Positions 32,865 through 41,023 of a stretch of DNA of 64,000 nt are shown here, piece by piece. Position numbers and translations under genes: made by a program. The notes below the pieces were generated by a model, which was given only the letters and a program-made list of their open reading frames with translations, had not been told where the DNA came from and did no database searches. The stretch is from Cohnella laeviribosi DSM 21336 (GTDB lineage: Bacteria > Bacillota > Bacilli > Paenibacillales > Paenibacillaceae): positions 1-64,000 of the forward strand of contig NZ_KB899822.1 in the NCBI RefSeq assembly GCF_000378425.1, given 5' to 3'. The first letter of the stretch is position 1. Every line of letters starts with the position of its first letter.

Positions 32865-33786
32865 GCGAATCCCCGTCCTTCCGGTCCGGTTTTCGTTTGC
32901 GGATGGCCGCCAGGCCGTACCCGTAATCGGGATATTGATCGCTGAGCGGCAAGGTCTCGCATTCGATCTCGCAATCGGGAAAGAGCCGCGCGAGCTCCTC
33001 GCGTCCCAATCCTTTGGTCGTATACCGCAGGTAAGGCTCCAGTCCTTTCTCGGTGCCGGGAAGAAAATCGAACGTCACGATCAACCCGCCGTCGCCGAGC
33101 GCTCCAGCCAGCTCCTGCGCCACGCGGCTCCGCAGTCCGTCGTCCAGAATGTGCATGAACAGGCCGAACGCCAAAATCAGATCGAATCGCTTGCCTTGAA
33201 ACGGCCGTTCGTCCGCAAACGCGTTCTTAAACGCGATGCCCGGGGGCGAAAGCCGACTGGCGCGTTCGAGCATCCAGCCGCACGGTTCAAGTCCGGCCAG
33301 CCGCTGGACATCGGCCCCCCACTTCGCGAAGGTTCTTAACCAATGCCCGTCCCCGCAGGCCGCATCCAGAACGTGAAGCCGGTCCCACCCCTGCAAGCCG
33401 GATTTGGCAAGCCGTTCCGACAATCGGCTCTCCTTCAGCTGCCGCTTGAATATCAAATAAAACTCGGATACGTGCAGTTGCCCCTCCAGCCATTCTTTCA
33501 GCCGCTCTTTTTCCTCGGCGATGGCCTGCAGCCTCGTTTGGTTTTCCAATTCCCCGGCGTCCGGAACGAACTTCTTCCAGCCGATCCGTTTATACCACAT
33601 CAAATGCTCGATAATATCGTCGCGCTGATTCTTCATCCTCGCTTGCCAGATTTCCATCGTTTTTCCGATTTGGTTCCAGTCTTCGGGAGACCATAGAACG
33701 CTTTCCAGTTGCCGGGCATCCTGCCTGATCCGGCGCAAGAGGTCTCTTGCCTTGTCTTCGTAGTGCGTTTGGTCTTCAGCCCCCAA
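32854..33786 (-). CDS. Class I SAM-dependent methyltransferase
   Basis: 310 residues from a TTG start at 33786, chosen because AAGGAGG lies exactly 9 nt upstream; an upstream ATG at 33873 has no ribosome site. The first 130 residues are a charged helical region with many Trp (NQIGKTMEIWQARMK, MWYKRIGWKKFVP). The SAM fold starts LHVLDAACGDGHWLRTFAKW near residue 140, with FDLILAFGLFMHILDD and GGLIVTFDFLPG. It precedes the Maf block and may methylate the glycan or its protein carrier. Confidence 0.82.
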   Translation of the reverse strand: MGAEDQTHYEDKARDLLRRIRQDARQLESVLWSPEDWNQIGKTMEIWQARMKNQRDDIIEHLMWYKRIGWKKFVPDAGELENQTRLQAIAEEKERLKEWLEGQLHVSEFYLIFKRQLKESRLSERLAKSGLQGWDRLHVLDAACGDGHWLRTFAKWGADVQRLAGLEPCGWMLERASRLSPPGIAFKNAFADERPFQGKRFDLILAFGLFMHILDDGLRSRVAQELAGALGDGGLIVTFDFLPGTEKGLEPYLRYTTKGLGREELARLFPDCEIECETLPLSDQYPDYGYGLAAIRKRKPDRKDGDSHGA

Positions 33787-33931
33787 CGGTTCTTCCCTCC
33801 TTGGATCCGCGCGGGGAATCTGTCGTTCTTGCCGCTCGCGCGCCGAGTTTGCGTCTGCTTTTACTTTATGCATTCGGCCGCGACAGGTGATTTCGGTTCG
33901 TACGTGCCGGTGCGGCCACCGGCCAAGCAAA

Positions 33932-33956
33932 AGGACCGCCGAAGTTCGGCGGTCCT
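33932..33956 (-). terminator. Hairpin after the 33979-34344 gene
   Basis: AGGACCGCCGAA (33932-33943) pairs with TTCGGCGGTCCT (33945-33956). On the leftward strand it is followed by TTTTGC. It would separate the upstream glycan genes (33979-40748) from the Maf/nonulosonate part, so the island is probably at least two transcripts. Confidence 0.75.
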
Positions 33957-33978
33957 CCTCCGAGCGGAGAAACGTTGA

Positions 33979-34344
33979 TTACGGATTTTCCGTTGCGCTG
34001 CTTGCGGTGAACAATTCTCCGGCGAAAATGCGCTCAGTTGCAGTGCCGCCCACCAATGTAATCTCCGGAACCATATTCGGGTTCGAATAGCGGACCTCGA
34101 CCGCAAACTGGGCTACCGTAGACGTCACCGTAAATCCGGTTGTCAGGGCGTTGTTCGCGAGAAGGGCGAAAGCTGTTTGCGTAAGCGCGGTTTTGAAACC
34201 GGAGAGCGGAACCTCCCAAATGATGATGTTTGCCGTGTTGACGCCGAGATCGTCGTTCATCGTCGTTACCGTCACGCTGACGCTCGTCGTCCCGTCCAGC
34301 GAAGCTCTTGGGATCGCTCCGGTCTTGTAAACAAATACTGCCAT
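33979..34344 (-). CDS. Hypothetical Thr/Val-rich beta protein in the glycan island
   Basis: 121 residues, not recognised. It is rich in Thr, Val, Ala and Asn with alternating hydrophobic positions (SVSVTVTTMNDDLGVNTANI, AQFAVEVRYSNPNMVPEITL), as expected for an all-beta fold; there is no Cys, no signal peptide and almost no charged cluster. It has its own terminator (33932-33956) and lies 107 bp after the glycosyltransferase gene. A small surface-layer or spore-coat component acting as glycan acceptor is a possibility drawn only from composition and position. Confidence 0.65.
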   Translation of the reverse strand: MAVFVYKTGAIPRASLDGTTSVSVTVTTMNDDLGVNTANIIIWEVPLSGFKTALTQTAFALLANNALTTGFTVTSTVAQFAVEVRYSNPNMVPEITLVGGTATERIFAGELFTASSATENP

Positions 34345-34451
34345 GCGTAGTCACCCCCATTCTGGATGGTATACAGCAATATATTCAGACAAGCCGGTGC
34401 TTGATCGGGCCTTCTTCCCTGGTCATTGCAACCAAATTCAGAATTTCGGGA

Positions 34452-35927
34452 TCAGTACCAGCCAATCTCCTTGAGCCGCTGCTTGATCATCTGTCCGACC
34501 GCCCGGGGCGAAAACTGCGTCCGGATCGTTTCCTGCCCTTTGGCCGCGATCGCGTTCCGCCACTCCGGGTTATGGACAAGCTCCCGCATATATCCGGCGG
34601 CCTGGGACAGATCCGGATCGGCCCAGATCTGGTGCGCCTGGTACGGACCCCAAATTTCGCCCACATGAACCATGGAAAAGTTGACGGGGCAGGAATTTTC
34701 CTCGTTCATAAAATCCGTATTGCCGGACCAGTTCGTGCCGATGACCGGTTTGCCGAGATACATCGCTTCCGCAAGGCCCAAACCGAAGCCTTCCGCCCGG
34801 TGCAGCGACACATAGCAGTCGGTGCTGTTCAGCAGCGAATTGACCTCGATCCGGGAGAGCACCCGGTCAATAAGGAAAATGTTGCTGTGGCCGGCGATGA
34901 GCGGACGCAGCTCTTCGATATCTTCGGGCCTCAGGCTCGAATTGTTGACTTTCAGCACGAGACCGACGCGCGGATCGTCCTTGTCGAAGGCCATCTTGAA
35001 CGCCTCGATCGCGCCCTGCGGGTTTTTGCGGGCCGTCGTGCTTTGCAGGTCGTACATCATATAGAAAAGATAGCGGTCTTGCGGGAGCCCGAAGGCTTCC
35101 CGGTTCAATTCGGGCACGACGTCCACATGGATGCTGTGCGGAATCCGGAGCACGGGCACATTCGCTTTCTGGGAGACGACGTGTTGCACGTATGTTGTCG
35201 GAGCCCAAACCTCCTGAACGTAATTGAAGCCGCTGCAGAATTCGTCCGGGAATTCGGGCAGCTCCCAGTGCCAGACGCCGATATTGTAGCGGTTGTGCCA
35301 CAATTCATGGCCGAAATAGTTATGGCAGTGGGACAGGGCGTCGGCGTTCATGTGAAAAATGTTGACCTTGTATTGCGGTTCCGCGATTTCCTTATGCGCC
35401 CATGTCAAGTCGCTCATGCCCTCGGAAATGACTTCCTTGTAATCGAGAATCCCGAAAGGCATGTTCACGGCGGAGAGCGATCTTGCGGCCAGCCTTACCG
35501 ATTCCCCGAGGCCGAGCTCGGCTCGCAAAAATCCGATCAGGTTGACGCCTCTGCGAAACCCGGGTTCGCCCTGCTCCTGCTGCTCGTCCTCCGGCTCCTC
35601 CGGCGGTTCCGCCCGCAGCTCGGATTCCGCCGGCTGCAGCGCCGCTTCCGCAGGAGGGACGCGGCGCAGCCGTTTCGCTTTTCCCGCTCTTCTTGTTTTC
35701 CCCTTTTTCCTGGCGGCTCCGGAAAGCCGGCCTTTCCGCTTCCGGCTCCGCGTCCGGACCGAAGACTTTTTCAGCCGCAGCGGCCGGGCGGATTTTAAAG
35801 TTTTCTTGCGTCTTGCGGATTTGACGGCATGCTTCTTCGTCTTCGCCAGCTTCCGGCGAAGCTTGACCGGTCTTCTCCTTCTCCCGGCCCTCGTTTTTAC
35901 TGCCGCGCTTTGTTTCAAGCGTCTCAT
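34452..35927 (-). CDS. Glycosyltransferase (GT4-like) with a 90-residue Arg/Lys-rich N-terminal tail
   Basis: 491 residues. Residues 1-90 are about half Lys/Arg with Ala/Ser/Thr spacers (MRRLKQSAAVKTRAGRRRRP onward), resembling basic spore-coat or histone-H1-like tails. From about residue 128 the GT-B transferase follows: GVNLIGFLRAELGLGESVRL, the sugar-nucleotide region with LHRAEGFGLGLAEAMYLGKP (E-x7-E motif near residue 400). Its neighbours are the GDP-sugar enzymes, so GDP-6-deoxyhexose is a plausible donor. The basic tail may tether the enzyme to an acidic surface polymer or to the forespore; that is inference. Confidence 0.85.
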   Translation of the reverse strand: MRRLKQSAAVKTRAGRRRRPVKLRRKLAKTKKHAVKSARRKKTLKSARPLRLKKSSVRTRSRKRKGRLSGAARKKGKTRRAGKAKRLRRVPPAEAALQPAESELRAEPPEEPEDEQQEQGEPGFRRGVNLIGFLRAELGLGESVRLAARSLSAVNMPFGILDYKEVISEGMSDLTWAHKEIAEPQYKVNIFHMNADALSHCHNYFGHELWHNRYNIGVWHWELPEFPDEFCSGFNYVQEVWAPTTYVQHVVSQKANVPVLRIPHSIHVDVVPELNREAFGLPQDRYLFYMMYDLQSTTARKNPQGAIEAFKMAFDKDDPRVGLVLKVNNSSLRPEDIEELRPLIAGHSNIFLIDRVLSRIEVNSLLNSTDCYVSLHRAEGFGLGLAEAMYLGKPVIGTNWSGNTDFMNEENSCPVNFSMVHVGEIWGPYQAHQIWADPDLSQAAGYMRELVHNPEWRNAIAAKGQETIRTQFSPRAVGQMIKQRLKEIGWY

Positions 35928-35970
35928 CCTCTCTGCTCGATTTTGATCGAAGCTTCCGGGGCGGCCTCCT

Positions 35971-36921
35971 TCACGGCTGCGCGCGCCAGAAGTCCAGCAA
36001 ATCCTTCAGCGACTGCGTTAACGGAATTTCCGGCTTCCAGCCGGTCCGCCGGTAAAACTTGGAGGAATCGCCGACCAGGGTTTCCGCATCCGCAGGGCGG
36101 AGAAGGCCCGGGTCCTGTTCCACCTGAATCGCCGCCCTGCTCGACGCAAGCAGCAGTTGAAGAATCTCGCGGATGGGGCGGCACGTTCCCGAGGCGATGT
36201 TGTAGATTTCCCCCGGCTCGCCGTACTCCAGCGCCAGCCAATAGGCGCGAACGACGTCCCGCACGTCGGTGAAATCGCGCTTGGCGTCCAGATTGCCGAC
36301 GCGGAGCACCGGCGGCATGTCGCCCTTCTCGATGCGGGCGATTTGCCGGGCAAAGCTTGAGGCGACGAACTTCTCGCTCTGCCTCGGACCGATATGGTTG
36401 AACGCCCGGGTCGCGACGATATGAAGGCCGCAGCTGCGGAAGTACTGGCCGCCCAGAAATTCCTGCGTCACTTTGCTTACCGCATAAGGGCTGAGCGGCC
36501 GAAGCGGATTCGTTTCCTTGATCGGCGCCTCGTGAGGCCATATGGCCCCGTACGCCTCGCTGGAGCAGGCGATCTGCATTTTGCAGTCGAGACCGTGGCG
36601 ACGGACCGCTTCCATCAGGTTGATCTGGCCCGCGATATTGTTCTGGATCGTCTCGAGCGGCGCGCTCCATGACGCGGGAACGGAGCTTTGCGCCCCGAGA
36701 TGGAAAATCAGATCGGGTCTGAGCGCCTTGACGAGCCTGTCGACCGAAACCGGATCGCGGAGCTCGCATTCCGCAAGCCGGATGTCTTGGCGGATGCCCC
36801 GGATGTTGTCCAGCCTGCTTCCGCTTCTCACGGTTCCGTACACTTCCACGTTCTGCCGGAGCAGATACTCCGCCAGATGGCTGCCTGCGAAGCCGGTGAT
36901 TCCGGTGACCAACGCTTTCAT
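35971..36921 (-). CDS. rmd: GDP-6-deoxy-mannose reductase-like SDR epimerase
   Basis: 316 residues of extended SDR fold: ALVTGITGFAGSHLAEYLLR with GxxGxxG, catalytic YxxxK in SPYAVSKVTQEFL near residue 143, Ser in IACSSEAYG. Follows gmd by 26 bp. In this pairing the enzyme usually reduces GDP-4-keto-6-deoxymannose to GDP-D-rhamnose (Rmd); a fucose-type epimerase-reductase or another GDP-hexose epimerase is the alternative. The chosen ATG at 36921 has a GGAGGCG ribosome site. Confidence 0.8.
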   Translation of the reverse strand: MKALVTGITGFAGSHLAEYLLRQNVEVYGTVRSGSRLDNIRGIRQDIRLAECELRDPVSVDRLVKALRPDLIFHLGAQSSVPASWSAPLETIQNNIAGQINLMEAVRRHGLDCKMQIACSSEAYGAIWPHEAPIKETNPLRPLSPYAVSKVTQEFLGGQYFRSCGLHIVATRAFNHIGPRQSEKFVASSFARQIARIEKGDMPPVLRVGNLDAKRDFTDVRDVVRAYWLALEYGEPGEIYNIASGTCRPIREILQLLLASSRAAIQVEQDPGLLRPADAETLVGDSSKFYRRTGWKPEIPLTQSLKDLLDFWRAQP

Positions 36922-36947
36922 CGATTCGCCTCCTCTTTCCCCCGCGT

Positions 36948-38063
36948 TTATTCCAAATCGAGGTCGACTTCGAAGCCGCCCTTTTTCAAATGCTCCGCTT
37001 TCCGGGCTTCGTTCAAATCCGCGGCCACCATTTCCTTTACGAGCGACCTCAGGTCGTATTTGGGGGTCCAGCCCAGCCTTGTCCGGGCTTTGGCCGGGTC
37101 TCCGAGCAGCAGATCCACTTCGGAAGGCCGGAAATACCGGGCATCCACCGCCACGATTTCGCGGCCGGCCGGAAGCTGGAATTCGGGAAGGCGGCAGGAA
37201 CGGACGATCCCTTTTTCGCTTAGGCCGTTGCCTTGAAACACCACCTCGATGCCGAGCTCGTCGAACGCGAGCCGGACGAATTCCCGGACTTCCGTCGTCA
37301 TGCCGGAGGAGATGACGTAGTCCTCCGCATCCGGCTGCTGCAGCATCAGCCACATCGCTTCCACGTAATCCTTCGCGTGTCCCCAGTCGCGCTTGGCGCC
37401 CAGGTTGCCCAGGTACAGCTTCTCCTGAAGGCCAAGGGCGATCCGGGCCGCCGCCCGCGTAATTTTGCGCGTGACGAACGTCTCGCCGCGAACCGGGCTT
37501 TCGTGGTTAAACAGAATGCCGTTGCACGCGTACATGCCGTAAGCTTCCCGATAGTTTACGGTAATCCAGTACGCGTACAGTTTGGCGGCGGCATAGGGGC
37601 TGCGGGGGTAAAACGGCGTTTTTTCGTTTTGCGGCACCGCCTGAACAAGCCCGTACAGCTCCGACGTCGACGCCTGGTAAAATTTCGTTTTGCCCGCAAG
37701 TCCCAGAATCCGCAGGGCTTCCAGTATTCGCAGCGTTCCGATTCCGTCGGCGTTGGCCGTATATTCCGGGGACTCGAAGCTTACCTGCACATGGCTCATC
37801 GCAGCCAAATTGTAGATTTCGTCCGGCTGCACTTCCCGAATGAGACGAAAGAGGCTGGCGGTATCCGTCAAGTCGCCGTAGTGCAGAAAGAGACGGGCGT
37901 TATGCGCATGGGCGCCCCGGTACAAACGGTCGATTCTTCCCGTATTGGCGAGCGAACTTCTGCGCCTCAGCCCGTGGACGATATAACCTTTGGCCAGCAG
38001 CAATTCGGCGAGATAGGCGCCGTCCTGCCCGGTTATGCCGGTGATCAAAGCGACCTTGCTCAT
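36948..38063 (-). CDS. gmd: GDP-mannose 4,6-dehydratase
   Basis: 371 residues. It converts GDP-mannose to GDP-4-keto-6-deoxymannose. The NADP-binding start is [28 protein letters not shown], the catalytic TSELYG triad segment and [20 protein letters not shown] (Tyr-x3-Lys) are typical, as is the [19 protein letters not shown] loop. ATG at 38063 is preferred over one two codons upstream because of spacing to GGAGAG. With ManC and the reductase it gives a full path from mannose-1-phosphate to a GDP-6-deoxyhexose. Confidence 0.93.
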   Translation of the reverse strand: MSKVALITGITGQDGAYLAELLLAKGYIVHGLRRRSSLANTGRIDRLYRGAHAHNARLFLHYGDLTDTASLFRLIREVQPDEIYNLAAMSHVQVSFESPEYTANADGIGTLRILEALRILGLAGKTKFYQASTSELYGLVQAVPQNEKTPFYPRSPYAAAKLYAYWITVNYREAYGMYACNGILFNHESPVRGETFVTRKITRAAARIALGLQEKLYLGNLGAKRDWGHAKDYVEAMWLMLQQPDAEDYVISSGMTTEVREFVRLAFDELGIEVVFQGNGLSEKGIVRSCRLPEFQLPAGREIVAVDARYFRPSEVDLLLGDPAKARTRLGWTPKYDLRSLVKEMVAADLNEARKAEHLKKGGFEVDLDLE

Positions 38064-38169
38064 GAGCATCTCTCCTTCGTCCGATGATGGGCTTCACGGT
38101 CTGCCCGCATATAAGGGCGCTCCGTCTGGCGGTCCGTGCCGCCGGCGGAAAGACGCTCCGGCCGGACGG

Positions 38170-38409
38170 TCAGCTTGCGGGACGGCTTCCGTCCTCGAGC
38201 CCCCGGGCAAAACCGGCTTGGAAGCCTTCGTTGTAACCTTGGTTGAAAGCCGAGGTATATCTCTCCGCATAGTTGCCCGCTCCTGCCTTGCGTCCCCGCC
38301 GCCGGCGGGCCGAAGCCCGGACGGACCGCTTGCGGAGGACGCGGGATGCGGTCCTTCCGCCGCGGGCCGCTTTCCGCTTCCGGACGCGGCGTTTGCGAAA
38401 GCGCGCCAT
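38170..38409 (-). CDS. Small basic protein with CgeB-type Gly/aromatic motif
   Basis: 79 residues. Residues 1-45 are Arg/Lys-rich (MARFRKRRVRKRKAARGGR). Residues 50-72 read YTSAFNQGYNEGFQAGFARG, a repeated G-[YF]-x-x-G-[FY] pattern that also opens both CgeB-like proteins upstream (GFLTGHHYGYHLGRCEAIF and GFRAGWNDGYFLGMCEAIG). It has a GGGAGGTGAC ribosome site. It looks like a stand-alone form of the CgeB N-terminus fused to a basic tail, perhaps a partner or localisation factor. No database family is recalled. Confidence 0.65.
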   Translation of the reverse strand: MARFRKRRVRKRKAARGGRTASRVLRKRSVRASARRRRGRKAGAGNYAERYTSAFNQGYNEGFQAGFARGLEDGSRPAS

Positions 38410-38443
38410 CTTGTCACCTCCCGTCCCGTTTTCCGCCTTGCCG

Positions 38444-39586
38444 TCAGCCGAAGACGATTTGCATCATTTGCGCGAGCCGTTTCGGATACGTATGCTCCTC
38501 CAGCGTGCGGCGCAGAGCCCGCAGCGCAATTTCCTGCCGCTCGCTGTCATGGGTCAGGAAATATTCGCTGATCTCGATCAGCTCCCCGACGGATGAATAC
38601 GTCAAAATCTCCTCGCCCGGCTTGTAAAACCGGCTCATGTCGTCGCGGGTGTCGGCCACCTGCAGCGTGCCGCACGAAGCGATTTCAAACATCCGGGGGT
38701 TGGGCGAAGCGGCGGGAATGTTGCGGCTGTTGAAGTTGTACGTCGCATCGTCGTGCGCTCTGTGCATATTGATGACAATGCGCGAACCGTTGTAGGCCAG
38801 AGCCGTTTCTTCCGGCGATAGCCAGCGGTTCAGATCGATGTTCCGCTTAAGAAGCGGGTAGTGCTTTAGCCGGTCCCACCAAAGCCCGCAAATGTAGATC
38901 TTCTTCTCCGACAAGTAAGAAGCCAGCTCGTCGAACGACCGCACCCGGTTCCAATAGGCGCTGCCGATGAAGCAAATTTCTTTTCGCTGCACGAGATCGA
39001 GATGAACGGGACGAAACTTGCGGACGTCGGCCGCAAACGGGAGGTAATGAACCTCCCTGCAGCCCAGCCGGCGGTACAGGTCGAGGCAGTTCAGTTCCAG
39101 CGTAAACACGTAGTCGAAATGCGGCGCCAGCTTATCCGTCATGTCTGTATAATAGGGGTCGTCGGTAAACCAGATCGCCGCCGGTATGCCGGCCTGGCGC
39201 AGGCGGTAGACCGACTGCAGGTCGAGATTCAGGCCTTCCAGCATAAGCACCAGGTCCGGCTTCTCCCGGATCGCGACGGAGGCGAGCTCGGTCTTGACCT
39301 TGGGGTTTAGTTGAAAAATCGCCACCTCCCGCACGACGGCCTTCAAGCCGTCGATGATCGCCTCATCGAGCGGCGAATACGGGTAACCTTTGCCCGAAGT
39401 GACGTACAGCACCTTCACGTTCCACATTCGCTGGGGATGAACGGGCGTCTGCCGGAAAATCGCTTCGCAGCGCCCAAGATGATAGCCGTAATGATGACCC
39501 GTCAAAAAACCTTCTTCCCTTTTTTGTCTCACCATCGCTTCCGCATGCGGTACCGCTTCGATTCGCCTTCGGCGCGGTTTGGCCAT
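38444..39586 (-). CDS. CgeB-like glycosyltransferase, second copy
   Basis: 380 residues from the ATG at 39586 (AAGGAGGGGG 8 nt upstream). A basic N-terminus and the motif GFLTGHHYGYHLGRCEAIF are followed by a GT-B-like fold: VKVLYVTSGKGYPYSPLDEA, AIWFTDDPYYTDM, CFIGSAYWNRVRSFDEL, and the C-terminal signature RMFEIASCGTLQVADTRDDM. CgeB of Bacillus subtilis is needed for the outermost spore crust polysaccharide, so a spore-surface role is likely. It is 31 bp downstream of a paralogue. Confidence 0.85.
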   Translation of the reverse strand: MAKPRRRRIEAVPHAEAMVRQKREEGFLTGHHYGYHLGRCEAIFRQTPVHPQRMWNVKVLYVTSGKGYPYSPLDEAIIDGLKAVVREVAIFQLNPKVKTELASVAIREKPDLVLMLEGLNLDLQSVYRLRQAGIPAAIWFTDDPYYTDMTDKLAPHFDYVFTLELNCLDLYRRLGCREVHYLPFAADVRKFRPVHLDLVQRKEICFIGSAYWNRVRSFDELASYLSEKKIYICGLWWDRLKHYPLLKRNIDLNRWLSPEETALAYNGSRIVINMHRAHDDATYNFNSRNIPAASPNPRMFEIASCGTLQVADTRDDMSRFYKPGEEILTYSSVGELIEISEYFLTHDSERQEIALRALRRTLEEHTYPKRLAQMMQIVFG

Positions 39587-39617
39587 CGGTCCCCCTCCTT
39601 TTCGCCCAAATGATCGC

Positions 39618-40748
39618 CTAACCATCTCCGAACACCGTCCCGAGCAGTCGGTCCAAGCGATGGGCGTAGGTATGGTCCCGGCGGGTGCGCATCAGCGCGT
39701 TCCAAGCGATTTTGCGCCGTTCGCTTTCATGGTTCAAGTAGTAGCGAATCCGCTCCCGGGCTTCACCGGGCGAAGAGAAGACCGCAATCTCTTCGCCCGG
39801 CGCATAATGAAGCGGCAGATCCTCGCGGACGTCCGTCAACTGCAGCGTCCCGCATCCCGCGATTTCAAACGTTCTCGGATTGACGGACCTCCCCGGCAGT
39901 CCGGCGGTGTTTTTCGGCTCAGCCGTATGCCGGTGCACATTCAGGACGATCTTTGCCCCCGCGTAATACCGGGCGCATTCTTCGGCCGGCGTGTAGCCGA
40001 GCCGGATTTGTCCGGCCAGAAGGGCATATCGGGTCAAGCGGGCATCCCACAGACCGCCGGCGATGACGACCCGCAAGCCGGACAAAAATCGGGCGATCTT
40101 GTCGATAAACGCGGCCCGGTTTTCAAAGGCCGTTCCAATAAAGCACACGTCGCTGCGATATCGGGGGTCGACATGCGCGGGCCGGTACCGCGAGACGCTG
40201 GCCGCTAGCGGCAGATAATGAACGTTGGCGCAGCCGATGCTGCGGTACCAGTCCACGCAGCCGATTTCATGCGTAAACACGTAGTCGTAATGCGGAGCGA
40301 TCGCCGCCGTATCCTGCGTGAAGTACGGATCGTCGGCGAACCAGACCGCGGTTCGCACCCCCATCGCCCGAATGCGGTCCACTTGCTCCAGATGGTTCTC
40401 GGGAAACACGTGAAGCCCGTTCATGACCAGCACCAGATCCGGCCGGCATTCCCGCGCCTGTTCCGCCATCGTCTCGGGATTTCCCGCGATCGGTTCGGTT
40501 ACCGTTTGTCCGAGTCCTTCCATCACGCCATGGTCGACCGATTCGAAGCCTTGCGGAATATACAGCACCTTCAGCTTGCGCGGTTCCGCCCGGAAGCCGG
40601 GCGTGCGGCGGCCGATCGCTTCGCACATGCCGAGAAAATAGCCGTCGTTCCAACCCGCTCTAAAACCGGCGCTTCGGCCGTTCGAACCCGCTCTTGCCGA
40701 TGTCCGCGTATCGGATTTCAATTTTAACCCCTTTTCCCGCTTTGGCAT
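39618..40748 (-). CDS. CgeB-like glycosyltransferase, first copy
   Basis: 376 residues from the ATG at 40748; a GTG three codons upstream is an alternative. Domain order equals the next gene: basic stretch, GFRAGWNDGYFLGMCEAIG motif, then VLYIPQGFESVDHGVMEGLG, AVWFADDPYFTQD, CFIGTAFENRAAFIDK and RTFEIAGCGTLQLTDVRED. Clear paralogue of the second copy along the full length. First gene of the island, with a promoter-like pair at 40799-40828. Confidence 0.85.
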   Translation of the reverse strand: MPKREKGLKLKSDTRTSARAGSNGRSAGFRAGWNDGYFLGMCEAIGRRTPGFRAEPRKLKVLYIPQGFESVDHGVMEGLGQTVTEPIAGNPETMAEQARECRPDLVLVMNGLHVFPENHLEQVDRIRAMGVRTAVWFADDPYFTQDTAAIAPHYDYVFTHEIGCVDWYRSIGCANVHYLPLAASVSRYRPAHVDPRYRSDVCFIGTAFENRAAFIDKIARFLSGLRVVIAGGLWDARLTRYALLAGQIRLGYTPAEECARYYAGAKIVLNVHRHTAEPKNTAGLPGRSVNPRTFEIAGCGTLQLTDVREDLPLHYAPGEEIAVFSSPGEARERIRYYLNHESERRKIAWNALMRTRRDHTYAHRLDRLLGTVFGDG

Positions 40749-40798
40749 TTGCCGCACATCACCTCGCCTTTCAGATCGGGCGACCGACATTTATCCCC

Positions 40799-40828
40799 AT
40801 AGTATTAGTGGACGAGAGTCACCTGTAA
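40799..40828 (-). promoter_or_regulatory. Candidate promoter of the glycan island
   Basis: Leftward strand: TTACAG at 40828-40823, 18-bp spacer, TACTAT at 40804-40799, about 50 bp before the first gene. This fits a weak SigA-type promoter. A sporulation sigma factor cannot be excluded: the AATACTAT stretch also resembles SigE/SigK -10 elements. Confidence 0.45.
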
Positions 40829-40934
40829 CGGCACTTGTACAGAGGCGCCAATCATTGGGCGGCGCGGAGTCCAGGATAACGGTTCCTTTTCGATGTTCGC
40901 TGCCCCGTCAATTCTGATATGCCCAAAAAAACAG

Positions 40935-40973
40935 CCCGGAGCCGCAAGCGTATCCACCGCTTGCAACTCCGGG
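40935..40973. terminator. Terminator after GH42; second copy of the repeated hairpin
   Basis: CCCGGAG (40935-40941) pairs with CTCCGGG (40967-40973) and GCAAGCG (40944-40950) with CGCTTGC (40958-40964). TTTT follows on the forward strand and seven T on the leftward strand. Sequence and shape match the hairpin at 14078-14121. Confidence 0.85.
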
Positions 40974-41023
40974 TTTTGTCTTCCGCCAAATTCGCATTCG
41001 GCTATTCTGGATTGGGTACGGCC

